Assembly: GCA_933822405.4 (NCBI GenBank)
Contig: CAKOGP040001957.1
Location: 1-12,529, forward strand
Origin: Cylindrotheca closterium
Lineage: Eukaryota; Bacillariophyta; Bacillariophyceae; Bacillariales; Bacillariaceae
Direction: 5' to 3'
Length of the DNA stretch: 12,529 nt
The notes under the pieces: model-generated
What the model was told of the DNA's origin: nothing
Databases searched by the model: none
The model's input: only the letters and a program-made list of their open reading frames with translations
Part shown: piece after piece, positions 1 to 8,848 of the stretch
Layout: each line of letters starts with the position of its first letter
Numbering within the stretch: the stretch's first letter is position 1
Position numbers and translations under genes: made by a program

Positions 1-284
1 GACGTAGAGAGAATTCTGAGAATTTCCACTGAGCTGGAGAAGAAAGAGTCAAAGTCAAAAGTTGACAGACTATTCTCACTTTTTATAATATATTGCAAGC
101 AACGAGTGAATTGGTTGATAAAGTAGGATCTTTGATTGATCTATATACTTCTATATACTGTAAGTTCATATACTTAGAAGGCAACAATACCTGGACTTGT
201 GGGCTTGGACTAACAAACGTCTGAGCGCCACGAAAGTCCCAGACTGAATCCTGCGGGAGTTCAGTGCGTGGGTTTTGTACCGGC

Positions 285-762
285 TGTTGGATATATTAGG
301 ATTTTCAAAGTACATATTTGGAGAAACGAGAAAAAGAGAATGCATGTGAACGATAGAGAAATGATTTCGACTGATAGGACTAAAAATGAAGACTGATGCG
401 ACTAAAGACATCGAGCATGGCGAGTCAGAAAACGGATTATATTTCTATGGAAATCATCCTGTTGATGATGTAAGAAAGCAAGATTCAAGCAAGAGCCAAA
501 GTTGGATACTAATCAAAGTACCGACTACAGTGGAAGGTGAACGGATAAACAGATTGAACTTGCAGCATATCAGGCAGACGTAGAGAGAATTCTGAGAATT
601 TCCACTGAGCTGGAGAAGAAAGAGTCAAAGTCAAAAGTTGACAGACTATTCTCACTTTTTATAATATATTGCAAGCAACGAGTGAATTGGTTGATAAAGT
701 AGGATCTTTGATTGATCTATATACTTCTATATACTGTAAGTTCATATACTTAGAAGGCAACA
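285..762. mobile_element. LTR-like block (candidate copia LTR), first full copy
   Basis: Within the tandem unit, a 478-bp block begins TGTTGGATAT and ends AAGGCAACA. This gives a 5-bp terminal inverted repeat TGTTG/CAACA of the kind that bounds Ty1/copia LTRs. A TATA-like stretch lies near 654-666, about 100 bp from the right end; it reads as TATA-like on both strands, so it does not decide orientation. Position supports a minus-strand reading: a minus-strand copia pol remnant lies to the right, so a 3' LTR would be expected on this side. I see no clear purine tract or tRNA-Met-type primer site at either edge, so the LTR call is an inference from the termini and context. Alternatively it may be an unrelated satellite. 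Confidence 0.45.
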
Positions 763-860
763 ATACCTGGACTTGTGGGCTTGGACTAACAAACGTCTGA
801 GCGCCACGAAAGTCCCAGACTGAATCCTGCGGGAGTTCAGTGCGTGGGTTTTGTACCGGC

Positions 861-1338
861 TGTTGGATATATTAGGATTTTCAAAGTACATATTTGGAGA
901 AACGAGAAAAAGAGAATGCATGTGAACGATAGAGAAATGATTTCGACTGATAGGACTAAAAATGAAGACTGATGCGACTAAAGACATCGAGCATGGCGAG
1001 TCAGAAAACGGATTATATTTCTATGGAAATCATCCTGTTGATGATGTAAGAAAGCAAGATTCAAGCAAGAGCCAAAGTTGGATACTAATCAAAGTACCGA
1101 CTACAGTGGAAGGTGAACGGATAATCAGATTGAACTTGCAGCATATCAGGCTGACGTAGAGAGAATTCTGAGAATTTCCACTGAGCTGGAGAGGAAAGAG
1201 TCAAAGTCAAAAGTTGACAGACTATTCTCACTTTTTATAATATAATGCAAGCAACGAGTGAATTGGTTGATAAAGTAGGATCTTTGATTGATCTATATAC
1301 TTCTATATACTGTAAGTTCATATACTTAGAAGGCAACA
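861..1338. mobile_element. LTR-like block (candidate copia LTR), second full copy
   Basis: This is the second complete copy of the 478-bp block with TGTTG...CAACA ends. It is separated from the first by a 98-bp spacer (763-860) that also occurs at 187-284. The bases 1-186 are the right-hand part of an earlier copy. After this block only ten more bases of the spacer (atacctggac, 1339-1348) are retained before the match ends, so the array is broken just past a putative LTR end. The 98-bp spacer contains a strong hairpin candidate, ACTGAATCC paired with GGAgTTCAGT at 243-265 and again 576 bp later. An LTR-spacer-LTR-spacer-LTR pattern could arise by unequal recombination between LTRs of an internally deleted element. 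Confidence 0.42.
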
Positions 1339-1403
1339 ATACCTGGACAGCTAAATTGCAGTCAATTGAACAGGTAGATTGCAGGCGGCAGTGGATCGCT
1401 TAC

Positions 1404-1955
1404 TTCTAACAATCTGAACGGATTTTCTTGTAGAAGAGTAGAGGTGCGACCAGCATACCATAGATAGCCCTGAGGATTATAACGTAGAGTACCCTCGTGC
1501 CTTTCTTGTACACAACATAGTCGCGGTATTCTGTGTGTATCTCGTTGAGATAATCCACCATGATACCGGTGATCATCATGACCACTCTTTCTTCTCCATC
1601 CTTCACTTCAGGCATCTCAGTCTGAATGAAGGCATTCGGGATGTCAACCGACATGACATCTCGTTTTTCATAGGCATCAATCACACACATGGTGATAATA
1701 GCTTCCAAGGAAGCAGTTGGGCTCGTTGTCTGTTCTCAAGTCAACCAGTCTCGGGCTTCATTGCCTTTGTAGACACAACGTCCCTTAACTTCACCAGTGT
1801 GTTTCTCAGCTAGGAGCATCATCGCTCCGACAGCCTTTTCCTTTTCCTTCTCGGTCAACTCTTCAACATGGACTGGATCCTTTCTCGCCACGATCTTTGA
1901 ATAGCTTTAGTCCTTTGTTAAGGTAGTATTGTTGAATAAACGACACTCCTTGAGT
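1404..1955 (-). pseudogene. Ty1/copia reverse transcriptase, N-terminal half (decayed)
   Basis: Read on the minus strand from about 1955 down to 1404, this is the start of a copia reverse transcriptase. It opens with QQYYLNKGLKLF, typical of the segment just before the RT in diatom-type copia elements. It then changes frame near 1863, giving VEELTEKEKEKAVGAMM, EVKGR and TSPTASLEAI, and reaches the first catalytic block VDIPNAFIQTEMP (DIPNAF holds the motif A aspartate) and VLYVIILRAIYGML..LLFYKKIRSD. There is an in-frame stop just before EQTTSPT and another right after RSDC, where homology ends. The VDD box, connection and RNase H that should follow are missing, so the fragment is a truncated, non-functional remnant. 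The continuous part (1406-1708) is the best-preserved piece. Confidence 0.85.
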
Positions 1956-2540
1956 CTTGACCTTGCTACGTAACCCTTGCATGAATCAAACAATGAGTTG
2001 CGCCTTGTCGACAGAATATTCTGTCTTCTGATCTGTTCCAATCTGTTGTAGTGCCAGATTGTAGTCGCGTTCCCTGATAGTCTTATTGCCGTTGCTACCA
2101 CCTCAAAGGTTTGCTTTCTGGCGTCGTACCTTCCACCAGCGCAAGATTTGATGTAGATTCATTCTTGCCTTTTCAATGCGCTTCTTGCGTCTCTTCATCT
2201 TTTGGTTCTTAGTCGAGTTGGGCTGGGACTTTGTGCGCTTGAGATAAGGTCGGTACTGGGTCTTGTCATAGTTGTGTCTTAGAGCAGGTCTCATTTTGAC
2301 ACCGTCTTTCTTCCAGATCTGGTCTTACCAGTAACTGTCTTGTCAGGATTTCTCTTCCTGAGATTATAAGGTGATCTCATCTGCGTAGCTTGCGATGCCG
2401 GTGTATCGTCTCCACCTCGTCATCGTCTTCATCATCCGAATCATGGCCGTGATTTGATGGTATTGACTCTTTGCTGGAGTCTTGTCCTTCCCCTTCACTC
2501 TTGTTCTCGTCTTCATCGTCTGACTTGAGAACTCTTCAAA
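1956..2540 (-). pseudogene. Copia polyprotein linker between integrase and RT (frameshifted remnant)
   Basis: This stretch joins the acidic linker on its right to the reverse transcriptase on its left, reading on the minus strand. Pieces of plausible protein appear in alternating frames: SPYNLRKRNPDKTVTGK near 2290-2380, RPALRHNYDKTQYRPYLKR near 2235-2290, and DYNLALQQIGTDQK near 2035-2075 leading to SKVKTQGVSFIQ. They are separated by stop codons, including one just before GGSNGNK and one within the IV-FMQGL region. A hydrophilic, basic linker with a YNLR-type motif is what one expects between integrase and reverse transcriptase in copia polyproteins. The match is by general character and position rather than by a conserved catalytic motif, so boundaries and frame joins are approximate. 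Confidence 0.6.
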
Positions 2541-2878
2541 TCTCATCTTCGGGATTCTCCATATGTTGGAGTTTATCAATGAGTTTGGTAAGTTTGTCGT
2601 CAATTTCATCATTGTCACGACTTGGATCGTGATTTTGCTCGGACATCTCTATATCAGAGTCGTTGTCTTTGCTTTCATAGTCGCTTTCATTGGCACTGTC
2701 ATCATCGCTTTTGTGTCTTTGTTTCTTCTTGCGATTGATCAGTTCGGGTAGTGATTCTTCATCACTGCCGTTATCACTTGATCCAAAGTGCTCATCAAAA
2801 TCTTCTTGTAGATCTTGTAGCTCTTCATCTGGGATTTCAGTAGTTCTCAGATTATTGTCATAGAAAAAATAATATCAG
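2541..2878 (-). pseudogene. Copia polyprotein acidic linker (open fragment)
   Basis: On the minus strand an open frame runs from about 2878 to a stop near 2541. It encodes about 110 very hydrophilic residues rich in Asp, Glu and Ser, for example IPDEELQDLQEDFDEHFG, NGSDEESLPELINRKKK and NDSDIEMSEQNHDPSRD. Beyond the stop, another acidic run (SDDEDENKSEGEGQDSS, then SDDEDDDEV) continues in the same frame to near 2400. No start codon or integrase motif lies upstream: a stop occurs at about 2879, exactly where the plus-strand LINE leader seems to begin, so the copia polyprotein is cut there. I infer this is the variable linker downstream of integrase because it leads into the copia RT. On its own the composition would not identify it. 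Confidence 0.55.
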
Positions 2879-2997
2879 AAACGAAACAACACGCAAACAT
2901 GCAGAACCAGCCAATCTGCTCAGCGTAGCGCTAGTACTGATTTTACGTAGCAAAAATTGAAATTATCATCAACAAACGGCAAAACACTGGTTTAAAC
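2879..2997 (+). other. LINE 5' leader with a short upstream ORF
   Basis: This A-rich stretch lies between the end of the minus-strand copia frame and the ORF1 start codon. It begins near ATCAGAAACGAAACAACACG and would be the element's 5' untranslated region and internal promoter region. A nine-codon upstream reading frame (ATG at 2899, TAG at 2926) precedes the main start. The perfect palindrome TAGCGCTA spans 2926-2933. No TATA box is seen, as expected for an internally initiated LINE. The exact 5' end is uncertain because LINE 5' ends vary. Confidence 0.5.
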
Positions 2998-5070
2998 ATG
3001 GGCAAATCTCCAGCTCCGAAGGCTGCCTCGGCTAATACAAAAAAGCTGGGCGTGGCAAAGTCCAAGGCTTCCTCTGTAGGAAAAAAAGCGATGAAAAAAC
3101 AACTGGAAATTGATTTGGAACAGCCCAAAGACAGAGATCCTGTCAATTCCAATGATGTTGTCATCAAGCAAATCGCCGATGCCCAAGACACTCTACGAAT
3201 GGCCGACGAATTCGAGGCACAACAAATTGCTGAACGAGATGCGCGGCGTAGAGAGGAATACAATAAACTGGTTCCTAAATTATCTGAGCGGTGGTCGAAG
3301 AAATTATACTCTGGTGAAGTTGTCAATCAAGCACTGCAAAGAATGGATCGCATTCAAACAGGCAACACCTTATTTGCAGCTTGGGATGATTGATATCCAG
3401 GCGCTTGGAATCAACCTTGTTTGCAATTTGATGCCCTGTTCAACGACTATGCAGGCACATCAACATGCAACGATCGATTCATTCAGATTTTTACTTATCT
3501 CAACTCTGATAATACCCAGCTGGCCCAATATCTCATATCCTCCTTCGACCTCTTCACGATTGAGGATAAAGCAGCCAAAGACGTCTGGTCAATGCGAGTT
3601 CTTGCAATGCGAATTTCATTGCAGAACCCTTTCTCGTTTTTTGGCATTGACGAATTTGAAAAAAATCAGAACAACAATCAATTCTTTGATGGGGACAAGT
3701 CGGACCCTCGACTTCATCTGGAAAATCCTTTGGTTGGCTTTTGGTTGATTTGTTCTGAATTTTTTGATTATCCATGGGCGACAACCTTTGACAACAACTA
3801 TTATAACAAGCCGTGGTCGATAATCATCTGTGGCATCAAACAAAAACGTTCGGCACCTTCTCAGTCCTTTTTCCGACCAGAAAATTCAACCCATCACACT
3901 CAACAAGCAATTCAGAAGATCAGTGATCCAATGAATGACAATTTGGACAATGTGGTAGGCCAATCCCATCCGAACAAAGCGACTTTAGCAGATCAACGGA
4001 AGCGCCATCGTAATCTGACCGACAATAGATATGATGCACTGGTGGATGATGATGAATCGATTGGGACAAATGCTGACGATGCTGAGGCTGCGGACGACGA
4101 CGCCACTACCATTGACGGCGATGCCTACCAACAACCAGATCAGGACGATGATGACGATGAAATACTAGTGACAGCGGTCCGTAACAACCCAAGACGCCCA
4201 CCACTTTCTTCAGATGATGATGACGATGAAGAGGATGAGGATGATGATGATGTGGCGAGCAACGCTGGGGAGGTTCAGTCAGAGTATGTAGAAGCACTGG
4301 GGAGGTCAGAAGATGACAACATGGCGGTTGACGGCTTGACAAGCCCTACTCAGGTCTCTCAGGATAGCTCTTCATTGCTAAACACACCTCCACCTACACG
4401 TCGCCTACCTCCACCGCCCACTCTTGCTGAGAAACTTAACAAATTAATTCAAGTTAACTTGGATGGGATGACATGCAGATGTCATATTTTCGAGACCACA
4501 TTTGCGACAAATTACTTGGGATCCGACTCCGGCACGGTTGCTGAGGCAATTTTATCTGCGGTGCTGACGTCAATGGAGGAAGCTTTGAACAACTCCTTTC
4601 ACGAGTTGAAGATCCTTCCTATCTCCGACGACACTTATAAACAACAGAACCGGTGGATCCGGAACTCGGTGGAGTTACGCAACAAAATTTCGTCCTACGG
4701 GGCCCTGAGTCTCTACTGCGATATGGAATATGGGAATTCTCCTTATGCGGCAACCAACAGCAAGCCTGGCGAGAAGAAACTACGGACCCGAATGCGGGTG
4801 GGCTTTGCAAGGTACACGTCGGCAGAGGCGGTCCAAGACTATCTTCACACTGGTCTACGTTCCCAGGGTTGTGGTGCAGGATGTTACCCTTCGCCGCTTC
4901 AATATGGTGACATTGTTAAAGTGGGTTGCTTTGCCTTCATTCCGCCGGAGGTTAACTTTGAAGCCTACGCAAAAGAAATCATGCGTCACTTTGACTTTGC
5001 TATCCCTTGGATTGGGTTTCTACTCCTTACACAGGACGTGCTAAATTCAATGAACGTTCCCCCGGTGTAA
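2998..5070 (+). pseudogene. LINE ORF1 protein, N-terminal part (one in-frame TGA)
   Basis: The frame starts at an ATG in good context (aaacATGg) and runs for about 690 codons, broken only by a TGA at 3391-3393, with the same frame continuing directly after it. The first 40 residues are basic (MGKSPAPK, KKLGVAKSK, KKAMKKQ). A charged helical stretch follows (DEFEAQQIAERDARRREEY, about residues 72-90). The middle has aromatic-rich segments (NPFSFFGIDEFEKNQ, FWLICSEFFDYPWA). Two strongly acidic runs follow, at 4141-4161 (QDDDDDE) and 4213-4251 (thirteen Asp/Glu codons), and then proline runs near 4386-4420. The last 200 residues look like a folded domain ending GCFAFIPPEVNFEAYAKEI. The frame is lost between about 5010 and 5070, where the next reading frame takes over. 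Being the first ORF of a LINE, it is probably the RNA-binding ORF1p. I see no CCHC knuckle or known RNA-binding motif. Confidence 0.75.
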
Positions 5071-6989
5071 CAAGTCCCCATGGGTACGCCCGCAAGATTC
5101 ATGCCAAAAGAGTCGATCGAGAATTAAGAAGCCTTCTTCATCCATCCACAGCAAAGCCAGACTTCCCCTTTGCGGCTCCGGCTACATTTATTAGCGATTG
5201 GAAGTCTGCTCAACAGGGCTTGATCAGTGTGAAGGCCTACGGTCCGGTCAAGGATGCTACCCTCACCCTTATTAGCAAACTACGTGACTACTACATCCTG
5301 ACAGAGGTCCTGTATTCGGTCATGGACCTTCCTGGGATGTTCAAGTTCGCTACTACCACTATGTTTGGCACATGCACCTTGTTCAAGCTTCTCTTGTCGA
5401 TCAAGGCAACCCCAACTCAAGCTGACAAAGCTTCGCATGCTCACCAATCAACAACTGAGACTGTTGACTTGGACAATGACTCTTCTGACGACGATTCCAA
5501 TGGAGCCTCTGACTCTAATGACGGCCAATTCACGGAAGTTCAGTCTAAGAAGGCGGCGACAAAGGTGAAAAAGAAGGTGAAGAAGAAGAAGAAGAAGCAG
5601 CGGATCGCTGACAATGAGAAGCCGTTCCTTAATGATCTCTCCCCAGCCCGACAAAAAATGGCTGAGGCTGCTGACCGTAAGCTGAAGAATGATCAGGAGC
5701 GTCACAAGTCCGGTCCGTTGTTCTTGATGGTTCTACCAGGCGAGATGGAGGGCACCTACATCCTGGTGTGTCGCAAGAAGTTTGGACAATTGGCTCGTAA
5801 CATCTTGAAGGGCTTGGTCCCTTTTCTTACTCATCCCCTGTATGAGCCAACTCTGGCCCTTTGTAAATGGGTTCCGCAATCAGAGATCAGTATGGCTCGG
5901 CGTAAGAACCTCAAATGGTGCACAAAAACCCTTCATGCAGTGGAGGCTACCGCATCGCCAGACGCGGTGGAAGAAGCACTAGAGTTTCTGGATGATGTTA
6001 TGGAAGATGCAACGGATGTCTACAACGGCCAACTCTCGATTGATTTGGACATGGCTAACAACAAAGACATTGATGATGGGAAGACAGTGACGGGAATGAT
6101 GGATGAGATGCAGGAACGAGAGCAACAACTGGAAGATGCCTTCAATGAGATTGAGATTCAGGACAATGCACTTGAGGCTCAGGAGCGCGTCTTGGCACAA
6201 CAACGTGCGGACAATGCGGCACTGCAGGCACAGCTTGCTGCTCTTCAGAGCCAGGTCAGCCATCCACCTACCGTGATGGTTCATCCACCTCCCACTCCAC
6301 CTCACAACAATCGCGTGTCCCCTGACCGTCAAGCATTGACTCCACCGGTCAGACCCAGCAACAGAACCTTAGGCAAGTCATCCACTGGGAAGGGCTCTAT
6401 TGTTCCCAACACAGTGACAAAACCAAAGAAGGCCATCAAGCAGGACAAAAGTAAACAACCAGCCAAGAAGGCCCGTACAAGTGCAGGTGTTCAATTTCAG
6501 GAACCATCTCCTTCTCAAACCTTGGCGGCCCCGGCTGTTCAAGTAGACACGTCTCACATGGAAAGGGACGACACCACTGCTGCGTCTCAAGATGAGAGCC
6601 AAACCTCATCTCTTACTGCGTCTACCCTGCGAGGTGGAGGGCCTCCATTCTTCTCTCCTCCTCCTGGGAAGGCCCAGAGTGATGGCGCCAGTAAATCTTC
6701 TCGGTCCGCCCGCAGAGCTCCCCGCTCCGCGGAGGGGACAGGAGAGGCCCACGATCGTCTGCAGCTAGGTCACGGCGTGCAGGCAGAAGATCCCGTATTA
6801 GTGGCCCGTCAAGTGGAGTCTCTCATGCTTCACTTGATGAATATTTACGTTCTCTTCCAGCAGGAGATTGGTCTGGCAATGATCACTGCCGTCGTTCTCC
6901 ACTGGCTACTTGAATCTGTTTCCAGAATGTCAACGGATTACCAGAAAACGGCAACGACCCCAAGCAGCAACAGATCAACTCCTGGCTGA
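5007..6989 (+). pseudogene. LINE ORF1 protein, C-terminal part with coiled coil
   Basis: This 660-codon frame continues ORF1 in the -1 frame after a presumed one-base deletion. The codon at 5007 is TTG and is not a genuine start. Near residues 150-170 there is an acidic patch (DLDNDSSDDDSN), followed at 5547-5604 by a very basic cluster (KVKKKVKKKKKKQR) that could be a nuclear or nucleolar signal or could bind RNA. Residues about 233-340 form a folded-looking domain (GPLFLMVLPGEMEGTYILVC, ARNILKGLVPF, CKWVPQSEISMARRKN). Residues about 363-418 (6094-6262) are a clear coiled coil rich in Glu, Gln, Leu and Ala (EREQQLEDAFNEIEIQDNAL, then ALQAQLAALQSQV). A Pro-rich stretch and a Lys/Ser/Pro-rich tail follow. 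A coiled coil is the usual oligomerisation element of LINE ORF1 proteins. The tail after about 6700 may be out of frame. Confidence 0.7.
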
Positions 6990-7333
6990 AGGAAGAACGA
7001 GTGGGAATTGCGTTGTTGGCAGAAGCCAAGACGTTCTGGCCTTCTATCAACGAAGGTCGCGGTTGGAGTGACAGACTCCGCCAAGCTACGATGAAGTCCG
7101 AGCGGAAAGGGTTTTACTCGTCGGTAGCTTACAATCGGCATCAGGACAGATCTGCTGCCACCTCAGCGGTACAATGGGGCGGGTGCATCGCAACTGTTTT
7201 GAATCAAGTGGCGCACAGGGCTAAGGAAGCTGGCAGAGACCTCACGGGTTTAGGAAGATGGACCTATGTTTGTCTCCAGGGAAGGAAGTTGAAAGCCCAC
7301 GGGGGTAATGTCCAGGACTCTTGGCTGAGGTAA
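6695..7333 (+). pseudogene. LINE ORF2, start and N-terminal half of APE endonuclease
   Basis: In the -1 frame relative to ORF1, an Arg/Ser-rich lead (RRAGRRSRISGPSSG, SLDEYLRSLPAGDWS) reaches a TGA at 6911. Then ICFQNVNGLP opens the endonuclease at 6914. The Asn in QNVNG and the Glu in LLAEAKTF (about 7018-7030) match the first two catalytic positions of the APE-type nuclease of LINEs, which nicks target DNA to expose a primer. The GGC segment (VQWGGCIATVLNQ) and GLGRWTYVCLQG follow. The frame closes at TGA 7331-7333, where the continuation passes to another frame. ORF1 closes at 6989, so the two frames overlap by at least 76 nt, or by about 295 nt if the TGA at 6911 is a later mutation. There is no ATG near the start of the domain; a fused polyprotein or reinitiation cannot be separated by eye. 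Confidence 0.7.
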
Positions 7334-7944
7334 ATGACGCAGTTTGCCGTCCGATCTCCAAGGATTTAGTGGTCGTCTCCGCGTACCGACCCAACAAGCA
7401 AGGCCTCGGTGGATCTACAGTATGGGCACAACGCAGGCTTCATTTTCATGCAGTGAATCGAAAAGTCAATCCACAGAAAGCCTTTGTTTACAATCTTTGC
7501 AAACAGATCACCAAATGGCGTGATGAAGGGTGTGAGGTGGTTCTGGGCATAGATGCAAACGAGGATGTCACTGTTAACGCACCCCAGTCTATCTGCCACC
7601 GTTTCCGGGCCTGCGGTCTTGAGGAGGCGATTCTAAAACACCACTCACCGCAAGCGACCCACCAGCGCAACCAACAGAACATTCCGATCGATGGTATCTG
7701 CACCACTTCGGGTGTACCAATCCTTGCGGGTGGGTACTAAGCCTTTGATGAATTCTTTGATTGTGATCACTGCGGATTGTGGATTGACATTGATCTTTCC
7801 GTCTCCTTGGGCAACTTCCAACCTCAGAAGTCCAACTTCAAGCCACGCAAGTTGTCTCTTCAAGACTCTCGATCCGTACGCAAATATCTTCAGTTGGTTC
7901 ACGAAGGATATGCCAAGTACTCCATCTTGGAGGAGATTGAATAA
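7309..7944 (+). pseudogene. LINE ORF2, C-terminal half of APE endonuclease
   Basis: This frame is open from 7309 and picks up the endonuclease after a -1 shift. VVVSAYRP (about 7369-7392) holds the conserved Tyr. VLGIDANED (about 7540-7566) holds the Asp and Asn of the active site. Next come the IPIDGIC block (about 7681-7701) and, past an in-frame TAA at 7738, the final DCDHCGLW block with the catalytic Asp-His pair (about 7758-7782). All expected catalytic residues of the exonuclease-endonuclease-phosphatase fold are therefore still present, although a stop codon splits the last one from the rest. The frame ends at TAA 7942-7944 just after KYSILEEIE. The spacing of motifs is normal for LINE endonucleases. 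The TAA makes the protein non-functional. Confidence 0.75.
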
Positions 7945-8848
7945 GCTGAATAAGCGTATTGAACAACTGGGACACCAGATGACTCCTTCCTTGGTGCGCA
8001 AATACAACTGTTTACATAGACAAATGTATACCGTGATGCGCCAGGCGGAAGAGAAGTGCCGGGACTTGGCTCCGGGTAAAGTCCCATGGTCACCTAAAAT
8101 GCAGGGATTCTGGGATCGGATGAGCCTGTGGAAGCTTCTGTTGAAAGGCAAGAAGGGTTGCCGCGTGAGTTTGCGCAAAGTTCGCCGGTTGATGAAGAAG
8201 ACAGAGCTGCCACAAGCTTGGAGGAAGTCAGAGGTCGACCTGGACGACTGCCTGAAGCAAGAGCGCTCCATGTACAAGCAGGCCAAACGCACCTACGCAG
8301 CTCAATGGAGGAAAAACTTCTTGACAGTTCAAACCAAGGACGCAAAGAAGCATCAGTGGAAGTCTCGGAAGGCCCGCGATAGATTCTTTCGGTTACGACA
8401 AATGAAGCAAAGAGAGGAGGCAAGACGCCGTCGTCGCGCCCAGAGCAAAGGATCTACAGGGGGCCTTCAGGCTATTCAAATTGAAGAACACTTACCAGAC
8501 GGTACTACAAGTCTTTGGACCATCACTGACCGCCGCCTAGTCAAAGATGGGTGCATGCAAGAAAACACGGCACACTATGATCAAACACGAGCTTTGTACA
8601 CCACCCCACCTATGGCCAAACCGTTATATAGCGAATTTACCGGTGACAGCGCTGAATCCAATTCTCTGGCATTGTTAGAAGGCCGTTACACGTGACCTGA
8701 TCTGTTGGATCCAGCTACGGCTTCCTTCTTATCTCACTGCCGGTTCCACAAAGGACACACCCCAGTGCACTTGCACGTCTCCAAGGATGATCATGTTTAC
8801 TTTTGGTCGCGGAACCCTGAGAATAAAGGATCCGAACCTCATCCATAG
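7930..8848 (+). pseudogene. LINE ORF2, basic linker between endonuclease and RT
   Basis: After a +1 shift the frame reads LNKLNKRIEQLG and continues for about 250 codons of strongly basic, helical protein. It includes the block VPWSPKMQGFWDRMSLWKLL, then KGKKGCRVSLRKVRRLMKK (about 8080-8205) and the helical Arg/Lys stretch RDRFFRLRQMKQREEARRRR (about 8377-8436). The tail TGGLQAIQIEEH..GTTSLWTITD, ENTAHYDQTRALYTTPP resembles the region that leads into the RT in this LINE type, where a basic helical linker separates nuclease and polymerase. A TGA interrupts at 8693-8695. The same frame then continues with YFWSRNPENKGSEPHP to a TAG at 8846-8848, where the RT frame takes over. The open frame starts further left, at 7691, but that part is only a shadow of the endonuclease. 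Confidence 0.65.

Larger units (their letters stand above)
1..1348. repeat. 576-bp tandem repeat, two full copies plus a partial third
   Basis: The unit starting gacgtagagagaattctgag at position 1 recurs at 577 and 1153, so the period is exactly 576 bp. Copies 1 and 2 are complete. Copy 3 stops matching after position 1348, where the sequence changes from the repeat to unrelated DNA. By eye only a handful of substitutions separate the copies, for example ataaac versus ataatc near 552/1128, gagaag versus gagagg near 1190, and tatatt versus tataat near 1244. No indel is visible. Each unit holds a TATA-like stretch (tttttataatat, near 78-90). Short open frames of 65 residues (plus strand) and 81 residues (minus strand) recur in each copy, but they resemble nothing I know. 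The low divergence implies recent amplification or gene conversion. The start of the unit is arbitrary because the array runs off the left edge. Confidence 0.95.

Noticed and set aside
187..284. tRNA primer-binding site or purine tract in the 98-bp spacer
   Set aside because: A TGG occurs at 192-194 a few bases from the putative LTR end, but the following bases do not match a primer site I recognise, and no purine-rich tract borders the next block.
166..411. 81-residue minus-strand frame and the 65-residue plus-strand frame repeated in each tandem unit
   Set aside because: They are identical in each copy only because the DNA is duplicated. No family features are visible, and both fit inside an LTR-like repeat.
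2563..2751. Plus-strand 62-residue open frame rich in Val, Ile and Phe that looks like a membrane protein
   Set aside because: It is the antisense of the minus-strand acidic copia linker. Complements of Asp/Glu codons read as hydrophobic residues, so the pattern is an artefact.
5007..5009. Start of a separate gene at 5007
   Set aside because: The codon is TTG in a eukaryote, and the frame simply continues ORF1 after a shift. The preceding frame gives better protein up to that point.
4911..5070. Programmed -1 frameshift within ORF1
   Set aside because: No X XXY YYZ slippery heptamer in the right register was found in the overlap. A simple indel is more likely, since other frame breaks occur through the element.
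7645..8292. Long minus-strand open frame (215 residues) opposite the endonuclease-linker region
   Set aside because: It is antisense to recognisable endonuclease and linker sequence and has no family-like motif of its own.
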